Part shown: one piece after another, positions 1 to 12,400 of the stretch
Numbering within the stretch: position 1 is the first letter of the stretch
Layout: each line of letters starts with the position of its first letter
Assembly: GCA_004794785.1 (NCBI GenBank)
Contig: SJOL01006476.1
Location: forward strand, 464,467 to 528,466
Source: Opisthorchis felineus
Taxonomy: Eukaryota > Platyhelminthes > Trematoda > Opisthorchiida > Opisthorchiidae
Reading direction: 5' to 3'
Length of the DNA stretch: 64,000 nucleotides
Program-made: the position numbers and the translations under genes
The notes under the pieces: generated by a model
Databases searched by the model: none
Told to the model about the DNA's origin: nothing
What the model saw: the letters and a program-made list of their open reading frames with translations, nothing else

Positions 1-387
1 GTATTGTTTTTGCCCGCCACTTTCAAATCCTAATGGTCGTACCTTGTCTCATCTGATATGTTCCCCATAAGAAAGAAAGAGCCCTTGTAATTTTGGTTCC
101 CTACCCATGCCGCCTCAAGCGTGACCAAGCCTACTTCGGACAATGCCCACTGTTTATGTCGCCCTCCCTATTCCACGGAATTCCCAGTACTCACAAACCC
201 CACCAGTCATGCTCTTATTCTGACTGTAAATTTATGATCATGCCTGAAGGTATGCTACCCACTAGTTGGGAATAAACATCATTATCATTACCCACAAACC
301 CCACCAGTCATGCTCTTATTCTGACTGTAAATTTATGATCATGCCTGAAGGTATGCTACCCACTAGTTGGGAATAAACATCATTAAT
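1..387 (+). mobile_element. LINE-type 3' tail with a tandem-duplicated end
   Basis: This is the 3' terminal segment of a dispersed element. About 280 bases here are recognisably the same as bases 981-1,256: both contain a 'TTGATATGTTCCCCA'-like block, then 'GGCGTGACCAAG'/'AGCGTGACCAAG', then 'GATCATGCCTGA', and both end in 'TAGTTGGGAATAAAC'. The end is duplicated in tandem with a 101-base period (192-292 and 293-387, nearly identical). No reverse-transcriptase frame is left in this part. Calling it a LINE 3' UTR is inference from the dispersed copies and the AATAAA-containing, short-repeat terminus. Confidence 0.6.
192..387 (+). repeat. 101-bp tandem duplication
   Basis: Two head-to-tail copies, starting at 192 and 293, are nearly identical through the 'GGGAATAAACATCATTA' end. 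The high identity, compared with the diverged copy at 1,150-1,256, suggests a recent local duplication of the element terminus. Confidence 0.85.
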
Positions 388-1260
388 CATTAATTGGCTC
401 TGTTCCAACTCTGCGGATTCCCTTGGCCGACCCAAAAAAGCCCGCCATTCACAGAATTTCGAATCCCAGCCCAATCACCTGCAACTAGGTACAAACTCTT
501 CACCTGACCCCAGCCGCCTCCGGGACGCGTTCATTCCAATCTGCTGAACCCTCCGTTCACATCTTAACGTCTCGGTAGCTTTCATTCTGTGATCCTCACG
601 AAGTCAGTCGTTTTTGTGCAGCTTGCGTTCCGTCTTGTGCATCAGCACCAACTTCTCCCCCAGGGAACTTTTACACTCCACTCCACTCCAACGGTAACAC
701 CAGTGAGCTTCTTCCGTTTCATTGTAAGCCTTGATTCTTAGATTCCTGCAGCCATTTAGCCCTATTGCTGATTCCTCCACTCCATCCCCGCTTACGCTTT
801 TCGTGACCCTGTCTATAGGCCCAGGAGTCTAAGGCCGCAAGTACCCATCGGTTGTTTTATGCTTTAGTTCAAATTGACCGGCCATATCGTGGCAATTCTG
901 GTGTTTCACCAGATGCCTTGTTTTAGTTCCTCATTTTCCACAGTTTGAAGCTTTCTTATCATGTGCCAAGCAGGAATCCCCCTTGTTTTGCCAACCACCT
1001 TTAAATTTTAACGACCTAATCTTGTCTCAGCTTGATATGTTCCCCAAAAGATAAAGTCCTGGTAACCATGTTTCCCTTCCCACGCCAGTTTAGGCGTGAC
1101 CAAGTCTTCATCTGATTAAACTTACTGATTATGACACTGCCGTTTCCCCGCGCAATCCCCAGAACCCGCAAATTCCGCCAGTCGTGTTTGTATTCTGAGT
1201 AACATTGTGATCATGCCTGACAGCATGACACCCGCTAGTTGGGAATAAACGTTAGTTATA
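388..1260 (+). mobile_element. Second LINE-type 3' end copy, longer and more diverged
   Basis: The last ~280 bases (981-1,256) match the element end at 1-283. The preceding 388-980 is C/T-rich, has no open frame of note, and is probably the upstream 3' UTR of the same copy. The element ends at about 1,256 after 'GGGAATAAACGTTAG', directly against the gag-like fragment that runs on the other strand. Confidence 0.5.
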
Positions 1261-1614
1261 TTGAATTCAAGATTGACATTCAAGATTGACTCTACCGGCA
1301 TGAACGATATAGCCCTCAACTTCCTTTTCCGCTATTTTTAAATATTGACAGGAGACATTAAACAAACACGAACGCTCACCAAAAATGGCTGAGAGTTGCC
1401 GCACGGCTTTATCAAAATTAAGATCTCGCGCGATGCTTAGCAGGTTAAAGTTAGAATACCGTTTGTGGTACGTTGTACCAAGCTTTCTGAGCAATAAGTG
1501 TGCCTTCCAGACATCACTTTTGTGCCTCATTTCGACTTTGAAAACATTTTTGTAACGTCCGAACCGTGAATCAAATGGCAGACAAGCTTTAGAGTCGTAA
1601 TAGAACTGCTTCAT
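1261..1614 (-). pseudogene. Gag-like fragment of an LTR retrotransposon
   Basis: A 115-codon minus-strand frame encodes a polar, helix-rich polypeptide with motifs seen in flatworm Ty3/gypsy gag proteins: 'LLLRKLGT' followed by 'FNLLSIARDLNF', 'LSAIFGERSCLFNV' and 'HAGRVNLEC'. The order (matrix/capsid-like helices, then an 'F-x-x-HAGxVNxEC' block before the nucleocapsid) fits the middle of a gag. It has no protease or reverse transcriptase and stops at the junction with the neighbouring LINE tail, so it is a truncated relic. The family assignment rests on remembered motif similarity. Confidence 0.5.
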
Positions 1615-4600
1615 GCTGTTGGAGATCGAGTAGATTGAAGTTGCATCTGCAGCGGAATTTAGTGGTCGAATTTTTTTAGTTTTCGCATCAAGGTTTTCGC
1701 CAGATGCAATTGTGCTACTTTAAACAGATTTGTTGCCGCAGCAGAAGTTCCTGCAATGCTTTGGCGCTTATTGTCATGGTTCCGTATGTTCATGCGTCAT
1801 CAATCTATTATATCTTATTAGCGACCTCGCTGCAGTGCCTAGGGTCAAAAAAACTCGCCAGTAAGGAACACGAATCCTTTCTTGCGAGTGAGTGAGTGCG
1901 TATCTGTGCCGATTACTCCACAGGTCTGAATGATGCCTTGGACAATCATCACTATTCATCGCCTTTATCTGACAATAAGTTTGCAGAGATGAACGGCAAT
2001 TTTGGATCTTTCGAAAGTGTACATGCAGGTTGAAATCGTAGGGTCATCCAGAACACACTTAACTCAGAGATGGAGGGTAGAAAAGGGGAGGTTTGCAAAG
2101 CACAAGTGTTTGTGAAGTGGTAGAACAGGGCTTGGTTTGCGGACATAGATGTGGAGATAGGAACAGAAGAGTCTTGGGACTGCATGAGGTGTCAGACTGT
2201 CCTAACTTGGGTTGGCATATAACGCAAATTGGCAACTGCGCACCGATTAAACTGAGGGAACTGCCAGTGTAGCACTGATGGGAGGCGTAATTGTCGGCTT
2301 TTGGTAAATGCAAGGGGGGAAAGGTGAATGCTGTCTTAAAGAAATGATGGCGGTTTCTTCGCCGATAAGTTCGCTTATGAGTACGGTTTGCAGAAATTAA
2401 GGCTTTCCGGATCGCAAAATGTGAGAACCTGACCTACAGTTTGTGCCTTTTGGGCCGGCACGTGTGGTAAAATTGGGTGGGGTTCGGCATCAGCAAGGAT
2501 GGTCTCGGGCACGAACTTTATCAGACCTGATATGGGTCGGAAGCTTCGGAGCAGAAGAGCTCTTTCTGATTTCGATAGGACATGGCAAAAGCCCGGGGGA
2601 AGTTCGGCCGAAAGGCGCGCAACCTGGGTCATCAAATCAGTGTCGGGTTGGAATGTTTGGTGAATCAGAATATAATGAAATCCTGTGAAGCAACTCAGGC
2701 GGGGAATGACGGCAACTTTGCGGCGGTTGCCTTGAGAATGAGTGTTCTAAAATTTACCACACTAATACAAGGGTGGTAAGAAGGTGTAGAAATCCCACTA
2801 CGGACATTTTATAAGACCTGTCCGTGGCTGTGACAAGGTTACGCTCCATTTGTGAAAAAATCTTGAAAGGTAACGGACGGATTGTAGAAGGGTATTTCCC
2901 CAAGAAGTCAAATTCCCCCTTAAAGCGCAGGTCTGGATGGGCTCCTGAGACCAAGGCAGTGAGATTCAGAATTCTGGGTTACAGAGGCGAAGATTGGGCC
3001 CCAACACAACTGTAATTTACACCCGGAAGTATGCCTTAGTCTACGCCTGAAATCGGACGGAAACGATTAATTTTGGAAAAAAATAACAAAACGAGGGGGC
3101 TCAAAATACATCTACGTAGCAGCGGGGAAAGTCTACATGGCAAATCTGACTTTGATACAATCAAGGACCTTCTTAACTTTCTCCTGGACTAAATTTAAAT
3201 ATAAGGTAACCTAATGCTTACTTAGTCTGTGGCTAATGATGGCCTTGTTGGCTGGTCCTTTGCCGTTGATCGTACTAGTGCATGGCGGGGACACGGCAAA
3301 GAGCAGTTCAAGTGCGGGGCCTGCTCTTTCATTGGGCAAAAATTTCCCTTTTTTAGAGAATCCGTGGAATAGTTTTCCTCCGGTTCTTATTCACGCTTCG
3401 TCGAAGACCCGTTTCGAGTCGTTTTCAGAGATTTTTTATGTGAGCCGTTGAGCAGGCAAGATTACGCCCAGCGTGGAGAATTTGGAAGGAATGAAAGGAT
3501 TCTTGCGCCTTTCAGGTGAGCGGCGGCTGCCGAACGGCAGTTACATGCGTCATCCGGAAATGAAAAACCTTGTTCCTGTTTACCAATTAGAGAACCGACA
3601 GTTGTCATCAACGAAGAGATTTTTTAGACACAACCGACAAAATAGCTACCTAAAGGCCGTGACTCAAGCGCATTCAGGATTTTACTGGACACGAATGAAT
3701 TAAGGCGATCTATTATGCAACCGTTCAAGGCGTAAAATCGGGTGGCTGTTTCGTTGCCTGCCATCATGTAGTCGACCAATGACATCTCAAATGCCGTAAA
3801 GGATGAAGCGCTTGCAGCACCGAACCTCTCATAGAGATCGTCGTTGAAGTCGGCACAACAGCCTATCAGGTCATGACAGCAAATACATTGAAAATTGAAG
3901 CACATGCCACTACCTGGAGAACTGAAGCCAGTTTAAACAAATGTTTACAAAACGCTGCAGATCTCTGTGTACGTAGCTACAGAAATGTTACGTTTTAAAG
4001 TACAGTGCTTTTCCGTATACTAGGATCTTGGAGAAGATTACGAGCCGGATAAAGACTAACGCCGCGACTAGAAGGTGCCTCAGAAAATGGGCCATTCAGG
4101 AGCTGGAGATGGAGGGGGCAAACTACGTAGCAAAGTTTCCCTGGCTATTGTGAGGATGGCTGAAAAAGATGCACGATCTGCTGTACACGGCGTACGGGCC
4201 TACATATGCGGTGCAGCTTGTTGCTTCACGAAGTGCTGCCTTCATGATGCTAAATAACTAAATAAAGAGTTGGAACATACGAGCCTAAACAGAACAGAGC
4301 ACTTTGCGCGCAACTGTCATTCATGGCAAGATCAAGACCGAGATATTCTCGACCTGTGTGGCCTAGGTCAAACATGTGGTCACTCAGGCTTTCCGCGCGC
4401 CGGATCGGGGCACCGCCTAAAATGAATAAAATCGGCTCTCCTAACGAAAACGTGGAAAACGGCCTCCGGCTACAACTAGTTGCAAAAAAGCCTCTTGGTT
4501 TGCAGAAGCAACCGGTTGCAACAGTGAGACAAAATACTGATCGGCAATGACGTTACTATAAATTCCACTTGACTGAGAACACTGGGGACTCTTTGGCTGC

Positions 4601-5777
4601 TCCTCGCCTAATTGAGCCTTAGGCAATAGAACCAGAAACTGTCATCGTGGCAGATGTTGCGGTCTCACCAGGGGGCCGGGATGTAAGTTGGAAATGACAG
4701 ACCAACTACCTGTGACTTCTGGCGTGTTTAGTAGTGGAAGGTGGGGTTAGGTAGTATCACTGAACCAGCTTCCAGTCAGAAGAAATTAGGCGACGGCGAC
4801 GTTCTTTGTCTACTTTAGATGGCTGCCTTCTTCTCAGTGCCTTAATAACCGTTTCCAGACCTCTTCGCCGTCGATTCTTGGCTTAGCCTCGCAATAACCA
4901 CCCAGACATAAGCCGCTTGAATGTCCTTGCTCGCAGCTATATCCATCCAGCATGGAGGAGCATATGCAGCAGGTGAGTCGAGCTTTTTTGGTGCGTGGCC
5001 ACCCGGATGTTACCCAACCAACAGTCACCGTAGATTTGGTTAGAGACGGGAGCACCACGGTCGCTCACCTGTGTAGTTTTCTCCGAGTGGGTTAACGAGG
5101 AAGCATTCATAGCCGTCGTTTGTTCCTTCAGTAAGGTTGCCGGAGCTTCTGCTTGCCCCCTGAGAAGACAAAAATTGTGTCGGAGTCAGCAAACAGGTTA
5201 CACACCTCCAACATGACCCGCGGAAGCAGTCGTAGGTTGACAAGTCAAAACTGGAAAGTGTCAGGAAACCAACCTGAAACCAACCGCGGAATCTATGGAG
5301 CTCAGTGGGCACCGGCAACTCCGCTAACTAACCTCAGCGAAGCTGTCAAGCCTTCAGGCCAGAAAAACCATTTGGCAAATTGACATTAAAACAGCCAATC
5401 ATCATCGACCTACGAGGCTCGGAAACCCATGCGCTTCCAAGGTGCGATACCAACCAATCATTCAACACCCGTCGGACAACCTTGAATACCGCTCCGATTG
5501 CCGCGACCTTCCCCGTAGCTTGTACTCACTTGTTTGCAATAGAGCTTCTGTATTCTCGTCAGGTGTGTCTTTGCCCGTGACTAAGATTCTGGAGCCCGGT
5601 TTTGCAGTCACTTTTGACAGTTTTCGGAAGAGTGTGGTGACCAGTAGATAATTAATTCTTCTCCGCTGCGCATCCTGTTATTGTAACACCGTCCATGTGT
5701 TTTCTCTTGTTTTCTCTTAATTGACAGACTGAAGTAAACGGCCTAGTCTGTTTTACCTTACCCTGTTGCATTCACAG
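1615..5777. other. No recognisable gene
   Basis: Only short overlapping frames on both strands (60-93 codons) without convincing domains or splice-site support. A minus-strand run at 2,059-2,635 and a plus-strand run at 3,236-3,451 are open but match nothing I know. The stretch probably consists of decayed repeats and intergenic or intronic DNA belonging to the small-intron locus that follows. Confidence 0.5.
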
Positions 5778-6266
5778 GCTCTACGAGTACGTTAACATGT
5801 ATTGGTAACCATCAATGTTTTGGTCTTGTTTCTTCTAGCTGCTGATCTCAGCCGGTCCGCGTGGATAATGCCTCAGCTAGAAGCAAGATCTGCAGCCTTA
5901 TCCTCTATGGTAAGTGTCAGTTCACCTGTAATTTGCCACAGGATTTCATCCAGTTATACAGACGAAAGCCTTCGAAATTCGCTGAGCATATCAAGAGTTA
6001 TCGCGGAAACAAAGCAGGGCTAGCCAGAATGGTTTCCCAAATTGAATCACAAGTGCGAAAAGCGGTTCTGAGGAACAAATCAGACACGATAGACTCGAAC
6101 GACGTGCTGTTAGTTACTGACGCACTGGCATGTATTAATATCATTCTGCAATCTGATATGGCTTCTGTCATTATTCGGAAAAGGCGAAGTCGTGTGGCTT
6201 TGAGCAGTATCCAGAAATTACTGAAGGGATTCAACCGTCCTTCATCTATCAGTGTTGTCTCCCAAC
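5778..6266 (+). CDS. Three candidate exons separated by 34- and 32-nt introns; product unknown
   Basis: Exon 5,778-5,804 follows a pyrimidine-rich acceptor ending TTCACAG. A 34-nt intron (5,805-5,838, GTAACC...TTCTTCTAG) leads to exon 5,839-5,909. A 32-nt intron (5,910-5,941, GTAAGT...GCCACAG) leads to exon 5,942-6,266, which ends at a GTAAGC donor. Phases agree across both junctions and no stop occurs in the joined frame. The product is about 141 residues, basic toward its end, with 'ADLSRSAW' early, 'FAEHIKSYRGNKAGLARMV' in the middle and 'DSNDVLLVTDALACINIIL' later. The W/DLS block followed by helical sequence faintly resembles the hormone-receptor/GAIN junction of adhesion GPCRs, but this is a guess. 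No start or stop is present, so other exons must exist; I could not locate them. An RTE-like LINE begins about 150 bases downstream. Confidence 0.45.
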
Positions 6267-6419
6267 GTAAGCTATTGTCTCTTCATCTATCGTGTTCAAT
6301 TTTTTGTTTTGAGAGCGAATGACACTGCCGACCCTGCAAATTTGGAATATCTACGCGATTCCCAAGTAATAGCGCTTCTCAACTAATTTCTCAATGAGAC
6401 TAATCCAAGGAATATTATC

Positions 6420-7440
6420 GACGTAACGTTAACTGTTGTGCCTTTAAACATGATCGATGAAATCATGAGACGAACGCCGGAAGGTCTCCAAAACCCTGGT
6501 ATTCAAATAGCCTGTAACGAAAACCTTGTCGATCTGGAATATGCAGACGACATCGTTCTCATCTTCGAAGAAGAGGAGAAGGCGCAAGTGTTTTTGGATG
6601 AACTGACCAAAGTCATCCCGTCCTTTGGTATGCACTTTTCACCCACAAAATGTGTGGTCATGCTCCTGGACAGGCAGTCACTCAACACGCCAGGGAGGGG
6701 TACTGGAAGTCGTGGAGCGTTTTACGTATCTTGGAAGTTGTATTAGTTCTGATTTTAGTGTGACAGATGAGGTCAATGCACCGATCTGCAAGGCTCGGGT
6801 CGCGTTTGCTAATTTGAGACACCTATGGCGTCCAAGTGGCGTATCCCTGAATCTCAGTGGACGTGTGCATCAAGCTACAGTGCGGACTGTCTTGTATGGC
6901 TGTGAGACTTGGCCTGTTCGAGCAGCGGAACTGAGACGCCTTCAGGTGTTCGACAATCTTTGTCTCAGAACCATAGCTCTTGTGGGTTGGTGTCGGCGTG
7001 TCTGTAACTAGCCAACGGGTACTTCCATTGAAGAATGTGTCCAGCACCAGAAGCTGCGTTGGTTGGGACATGTGTTGCGTATTCCTAACCATCGTTTGCC
7101 GAAGAGAGCGCTGTTTTTCATGCCCAACTTAGATTGGCCAACCCTTGACCTGGCAGAGGGGTATGAAGGAGATTACGAAACGCTTGGGTGCTGTGGGTGC
7201 AACTCGCCTTCCAGGATGGGGACCACGTGATCCCCACTGCGCCTGGTTGGAGACGCTTCAAGATATGGCTGCCAACTGATGTCAGTGGATTTCTTGCTGT
7301 CAGTTTCTATCCAGATTGCCTGAATGAGTGTCTGGAGGTGTAGGCACCTCGGAATGGTTGTGGTAAACTAGCACTAAGTCCCTTCCCCGTCCACCTTTGT
7401 TCTTCACAATAAGACTTTCAAATAAATCATGGTTGTACGC
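6420..7440 (+). mobile_element. RTE-like LINE, 5'-truncated and frameshifted (RT core to 3' end)
   Basis: The remnant starts inside the reverse transcriptase. The catalytic box reads 'LEYADDIVLIF' (YADD at 6,540-6,551). A frameshift near 6,690 moves the frame to the C-terminal region, with 'FTYLGSCISSDFSVTDEV', 'ARVAFANLRHLWRPSG' and 'VLYGCETWP'. After a stop at 7,009 the decayed frame goes on with 'LRWLGHVLRIPNHRLPKRA'. This order (YADD, YLGS, YGCETWP, LGHVLR) is typical of RTE-clade elements such as those of schistosomes. The 3' part ends near 7,440 after an AATAAA. It is non-autonomous. Confidence 0.8.
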
Positions 7441-7930
7441 CAGCGAAGCATCAATGTTGAACACTGGTGTCATGCTGTCGATGATGATGCGCCTGTGAAA
7501 TCCCAGCGGAGGTAATGTGTTATTACTACGTTCGCCCGCTTTGGGAACGCAAATGCTTCACTAGGATACTGGTCCGCCCAAAGGGATGTCTTGGAGCCGC
7601 GGACTTATTTCGACTAATTGTTCTTACTACTCCCAACATGTGAGGACGGTAAAATTGGTTTAACTCGGGGTTAGTTGATGTACAACGTCCAAAGAGCGGT
7701 GCACGCTTATTGCTGATCATCCGCTAGGTCTGAACAGAGTGAGAATGTACAAAGGTATTATACAACTAGATCAAGGCTCCGGGATGGTCGTGTTTGAGAA
7801 GGTTTGTTCAGAATATGTAGTTGATATTAAACGGTATCATAAAGTCCCAGGATTTGGAGAGAACAGGTGAAAACGTAATAGTAGGAAAGCAAATCTTACC
7901 TGAGGTATGAACGCTTCGCAAAAATAACTT
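7441..7930. other. No gene seen
   Basis: Ordinary-composition sequence between two LINE-derived segments; only shadow frames under 65 codons. Confidence 0.4.
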
Positions 7931-8185
7931 AGTACGTGAGCTTGTCGCTACGCGGTTCAAACCAGTCCATCTGCCACAACTGTGTGTATGGGGCTCGTGC
8001 ATCAAAGCTACCGTCTTCAATGCGTAGCTACCCAATTTCCGAACAAACTGAATATGTCATCGCCTCCAAGTTTTGGCTGTATGTCCCACACTCTCCCGTT
8101 TTCCGGCGATCGAAACTGTAGCAGCTGGAACGAATGTGCCTATGGTACACGGTTTATAGCTGATAAATTGAATTGAATTGAATTG
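7931..8185 (+). mobile_element. LINE 3' tail ending in (ATTGA)n
   Basis: The segment contains 'CATCAAAGCTACCG', 'CAATTTCCGAAC', 'GGCGATCGAAACTGTAGCAG' and a terminal run of three to four ATTGA pentamers (8,166-8,185). The same order of blocks appears at 12,610-12,742 just upstream of the gap and immediately 3' of the larger RTE-like copy. It is therefore read as the 3' UTR and microsatellite tail of that family. Short tandem tails of this kind are usual for RTE-clade LINEs. Confidence 0.65.
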
Positions 8186-9400
8186 TATGGAGTCCCGAAA
8201 CTGTACAAATGGGGTATTTCCATGTGGCCAATTTTTTTCTATGTCCATTTCACCACATGACAAACTGGCAAAATCGCAAAACGCTTTTTCGGCAGCACAC
8301 TCCGAGACAGTTTTCATTTGGCGCAGGATTAAGAGGGTCGAATATTGCAGATCAACACCTCTCCAGCTCTGTTATCAGTTTGTTGTTCAACAATGTTCCA
8401 CTCTGTGAAATGGTTGACTTCATCTGTGATTAAATCAGGGCTTTACACTTCGTTATAGCGTTTATGGAACTCCAACGACCAATATTGTTTCGGACGGAGA
8501 AGATTACCTTCAGCATATAAGATAGCAGTTATGTCGAAACTGATGGGCTGCAATTGGTTGAATACTAACTGACGTTTTCTCGGCAAGCCGTGGACGTAGA
8601 GTAGAAACTGCGATTCGCTTACTCACTACAAACATTATTTTGGCGACAGTTTACTCATCGTCATAAGAAGCGCGCATCATTTTCAAACTGATAAACCATG
8701 CTTATCAACTTCGAGCTCGGTTTGGAAAACAAGGTAAAAAACGGAACGTTTTTTTATTGGTATTCTGTTGCAAAGTAGAGCCGTACGTTGTACAGGGCTG
8801 CAATATGGAAATTGAGAAGCGTTGCATCAAGAAGCTTCTCATCCCTGCGTGGGTAGCCGTTCCCCAAGCCACCCTGTCGAATACCAGTTTCCCCAAACCT
8901 ACCTGAGCTTCGGGCGTCCCTGATTTCGAACCCCATTCTTTAGTTGACCACAGACATGTCGCTTTGAGATGTCATTCATCACACATGCATCAGACTGCGT
9001 TCAGATCCAACTGAGTATGCTTCTCGAAGAACTTTGGTATTCGGGCGGTCTGTTTATTTTTACCTGATCCAAGGCTGTCACCTTTTCGTGGTGGTCGGGT
9101 TCATCTGCTGTAATGATCCTGCGGGCTACACTAGCTGAAGCTCCGTTCCCCAGGGCCCAAACATACTAGGAACGCCATCGGTGAACAGCTTGACGAACAA
9201 CAGTGAGTCCCCGTACTGCGAGTTATCGTATTACAAGGCGGTATGAAGATAAAGTCGTACTGTCCTCTGCGATAAGGGTACGAAGGCAGTAAGATGCTTC
9301 CTTCAGCCGACCAGCATCTCCATATGGGAGCAGCGATGCTGCCTTCCAAGGAAGGATGGGTTAGAAAAGGTCGGCGCTAAAAATCGCATACTCCGGTTAA
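8186..9400. other. No gene seen
   Basis: Short frames only. No repeat that I can pair within the window and no convincing exon. Confidence 0.4.
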
Positions 9401-12400
9401 CCGTGGCCGGCGGCGCATTCAATACGGTCGAAACACTTATAAAACGAAAGAGTTTAGTGCTGCTCAAAAGGTACCTGCTGTACGCAGCTGCATTAGGAGT
9501 GGGGCGGTAGTGCCTTACTCCCTGTATTTTTTGGCCAGGCCGGCCCTCTGCAGCCGAGCAGGTCAGACTATTGAATCATCGGCTCCGGGAAGGGTCCTCC
9601 AAGAAAACTCCAACGACTGCTGCCTCGCGGTTCAGACTTTTGAGTCAGAGGCTAGGGGCAGATTTCCTTAATAAAAAAACCACATTCCCACCGCCTCGTG
9701 GGTCAGACTTTTGAGTCAGAGGCGCAAGGTGGGGTACCTCAACCAAACCTTTTTCGGCTTGGGCAGCCGGAAAGCATCATTCGCCCTTGCAGCTCTCCAC
9801 TCACCGGATTTCCCCCATACCCACTCCCTACCCCCAGAACGATGCACTGCGATCAACCCATCTGCCACCTCCCTAGCCATTGTTTCCTACCCGAACCATC
9901 GCCCAGAAAAATAGGCCAATATAATCAGTTACTAACCAGAAGAGCTCTGATCCACATAGCAGCCTTCAATACCCGTAGTCTGTCGCATTGAGCAACAGGC
10001 ATCTCTTGCCAAAACTTTGCTTTCCCTCTCTGTGTCTCCGAAACACGCATACAATATCCAACTTCCGTCGTGCAACCTCAAGCCACTTAGGATGAGCTAA
10101 GTTGTCCCAAATCTCACTCTTCGGGTATCTGGTGAGCCTGACGCAATAGCTCGTGATATCTACGGTGCAGTAGTTGTATTCAGCCCCAAGGCTGAAAGCG
10201 CCTTACTGGCCTTGATCCCAGTAAACAGTCGTGTTCGCGCTGTGCGGTTGTGTGACTCAATTAATATCAATACAGGTTGATGCGGTAAACGGCGTTTATT
10301 TGTCGTATCTGCATACGCCCCGACAGACAGCAATTCTGAGGCTGAGAACGACGGCTTTTTAATATCTGTCGCGACCGCGAAGCGACTGCTTCAGTTGTGT
10401 GCGGATCATCGTCTGTTCCTGGCCAGTGTAAACTTCTGGCACAAACTCCCGCATCGATTCACTTGGAGGCCACCGACCACAAAAAAGTAATGAACCGAAT
10501 TGGTCCAGGTGGCTATCAGTTACCGATGAAGAGCCTCATTTAAAGATTGTCGGTCCTTCTAGGATACGCAACTTGACTCTGATCGTACCATTTTACAGGG
10601 CTGGGTATAATTTCGCTTTCCGTCAGCATTACGCGTGCCACAGCAGAGCAGTTCCATCTATCAACTTTGACAGGTTTCAGTAACTCAAGAGTATCGAGAT
10701 GATCTGGCTAGAAAGCTACACGATACGCACAGTCATGCGCATGACGAAGACTGCTTGGAGGTTAAATGGAAGCGGGTCAAAGTAGCTATGCGCTCAGCTT
10801 TCAGAACTTTTTGTCCAAGCCATCTGACTCGACTAAATGAGCACTGGATATCGTCGAGATTAGCAGATCTTATTGCTACCAAAATGACCACACCAGCAAC
10901 TAGCGACTGTGATGGCGCACGCAGATCCCTCAAACACCTGCTAATCAGGACCTAGAAGAATGACAGGGAACGCTGGTGGATTTCGAAGGCCCAGGAGGTG
11001 GAGAAAGCTTTCGCTGCAGGCAACAGCCGTACCCTGTTTCAGTTGATTCGATCAACCGGTCAAAAGAAGGCAGGTGTCAGTGAAACAATATGCAACAAAG
11101 ACGGAATAGCATTTCACTTCCTCAATCGTCGTCTTGAGCGATGGGCTGAGAACTTCAAAGAACAGTTCAGCTGGTCTCCTTCAACACAACCGCTGGAAGA
11201 ACCCAGCGGGCCTGAATGGAACATCGACACCATCCCGCCATCAACAACAGAAATCCAGCATAATATATCAATCCTCCAACGCGATAAGGCACCTGGTGCG
11301 GATGGTCTGCACCCCGAACTCTCCGAAGGTGGCGAGGTTTTGGTGAACAGTCTGACATCCACACTGAAGAATATTTGGAACGAAAACAGAAAACCGACCG
11401 AATTTAGTCCTCGACCGCCATCTCAGTTTTCAAAAAGGCACAAGAACGTCATGGGAAGACCTTCGTGGTCTCAGCCTGGTATCTGTCGCATCTAAGGTGC
11501 TCTCTGGCATTATTTTGCGGGAGAGACGGACTCGTGAGAATCATGCTGAGTCTTCTTGGCCGAGGATACATCGACCCTTCTTTACTCTCAGACAAATCCT
11601 TGAACAGCGGCACTCCTTCAGACGTCCCACTTTGGTCGCTTTTCTTGGTCCGAAGGCTGCTTTTGACTCTGTCGATCGTCAGAAACTTTGGTGGTATCTG
11701 GCGATCAAAGGTGTCCCTTCCAAATTTATATCCCTTATGAGGGCATTGTATGCGAACTCCCGTGGGCGCGTACGAGTATACGGCAATCTATCACCTGAGT
11801 TCAGCACGTCCAGTGGTGTAAGACAAGGCTATCCTCTATCACCTTTCGTCTTCAACATCGTTATTGATGTGCTGCTTGAAATCCCCTGCCTGTCTTTGAA
11901 ACCTCGGGGATCGAAATGCTCCCGGGACGTTCGCTCACAAACATTGAGTATGCAGACGATATAGCTCTCATTGGTTGAGATCCTTCAGAAATGCAAACCA
12001 TTTTAAATAACCTAAATAACTACCGGACGGTTTGGCATGCGCTTCACACATGCAAAGTACAAAGTGCGGCCACAAGACTGTGTTGGATCAAATTCAAACC
12101 TCATGCTTTCAGACAAGCCAGTCGAAGTGGTAGATAAATTTGTTTCCCTTGGCAGTTGTATAAGTTCCGGTGGATTGGCTGGGGATAAAGTTACTTCTTG
12201 AGTCGGGAGGGCCAGGGTAGCTTTTGCGAGCCTCACAAACCTATGCCGCTGACGTGATGTCAGTTTGTCTGTCAAGGGCAGAGTTTACTCTGCGACAGTG
12301 CGGTTTACACTGATTTATGGATCAGAGACGTGGCCTCTACGCACAGGGGACATACGAAACATGTCAGTGTTTGACCATCGGTGTCTCCGAAGCACTGGTC

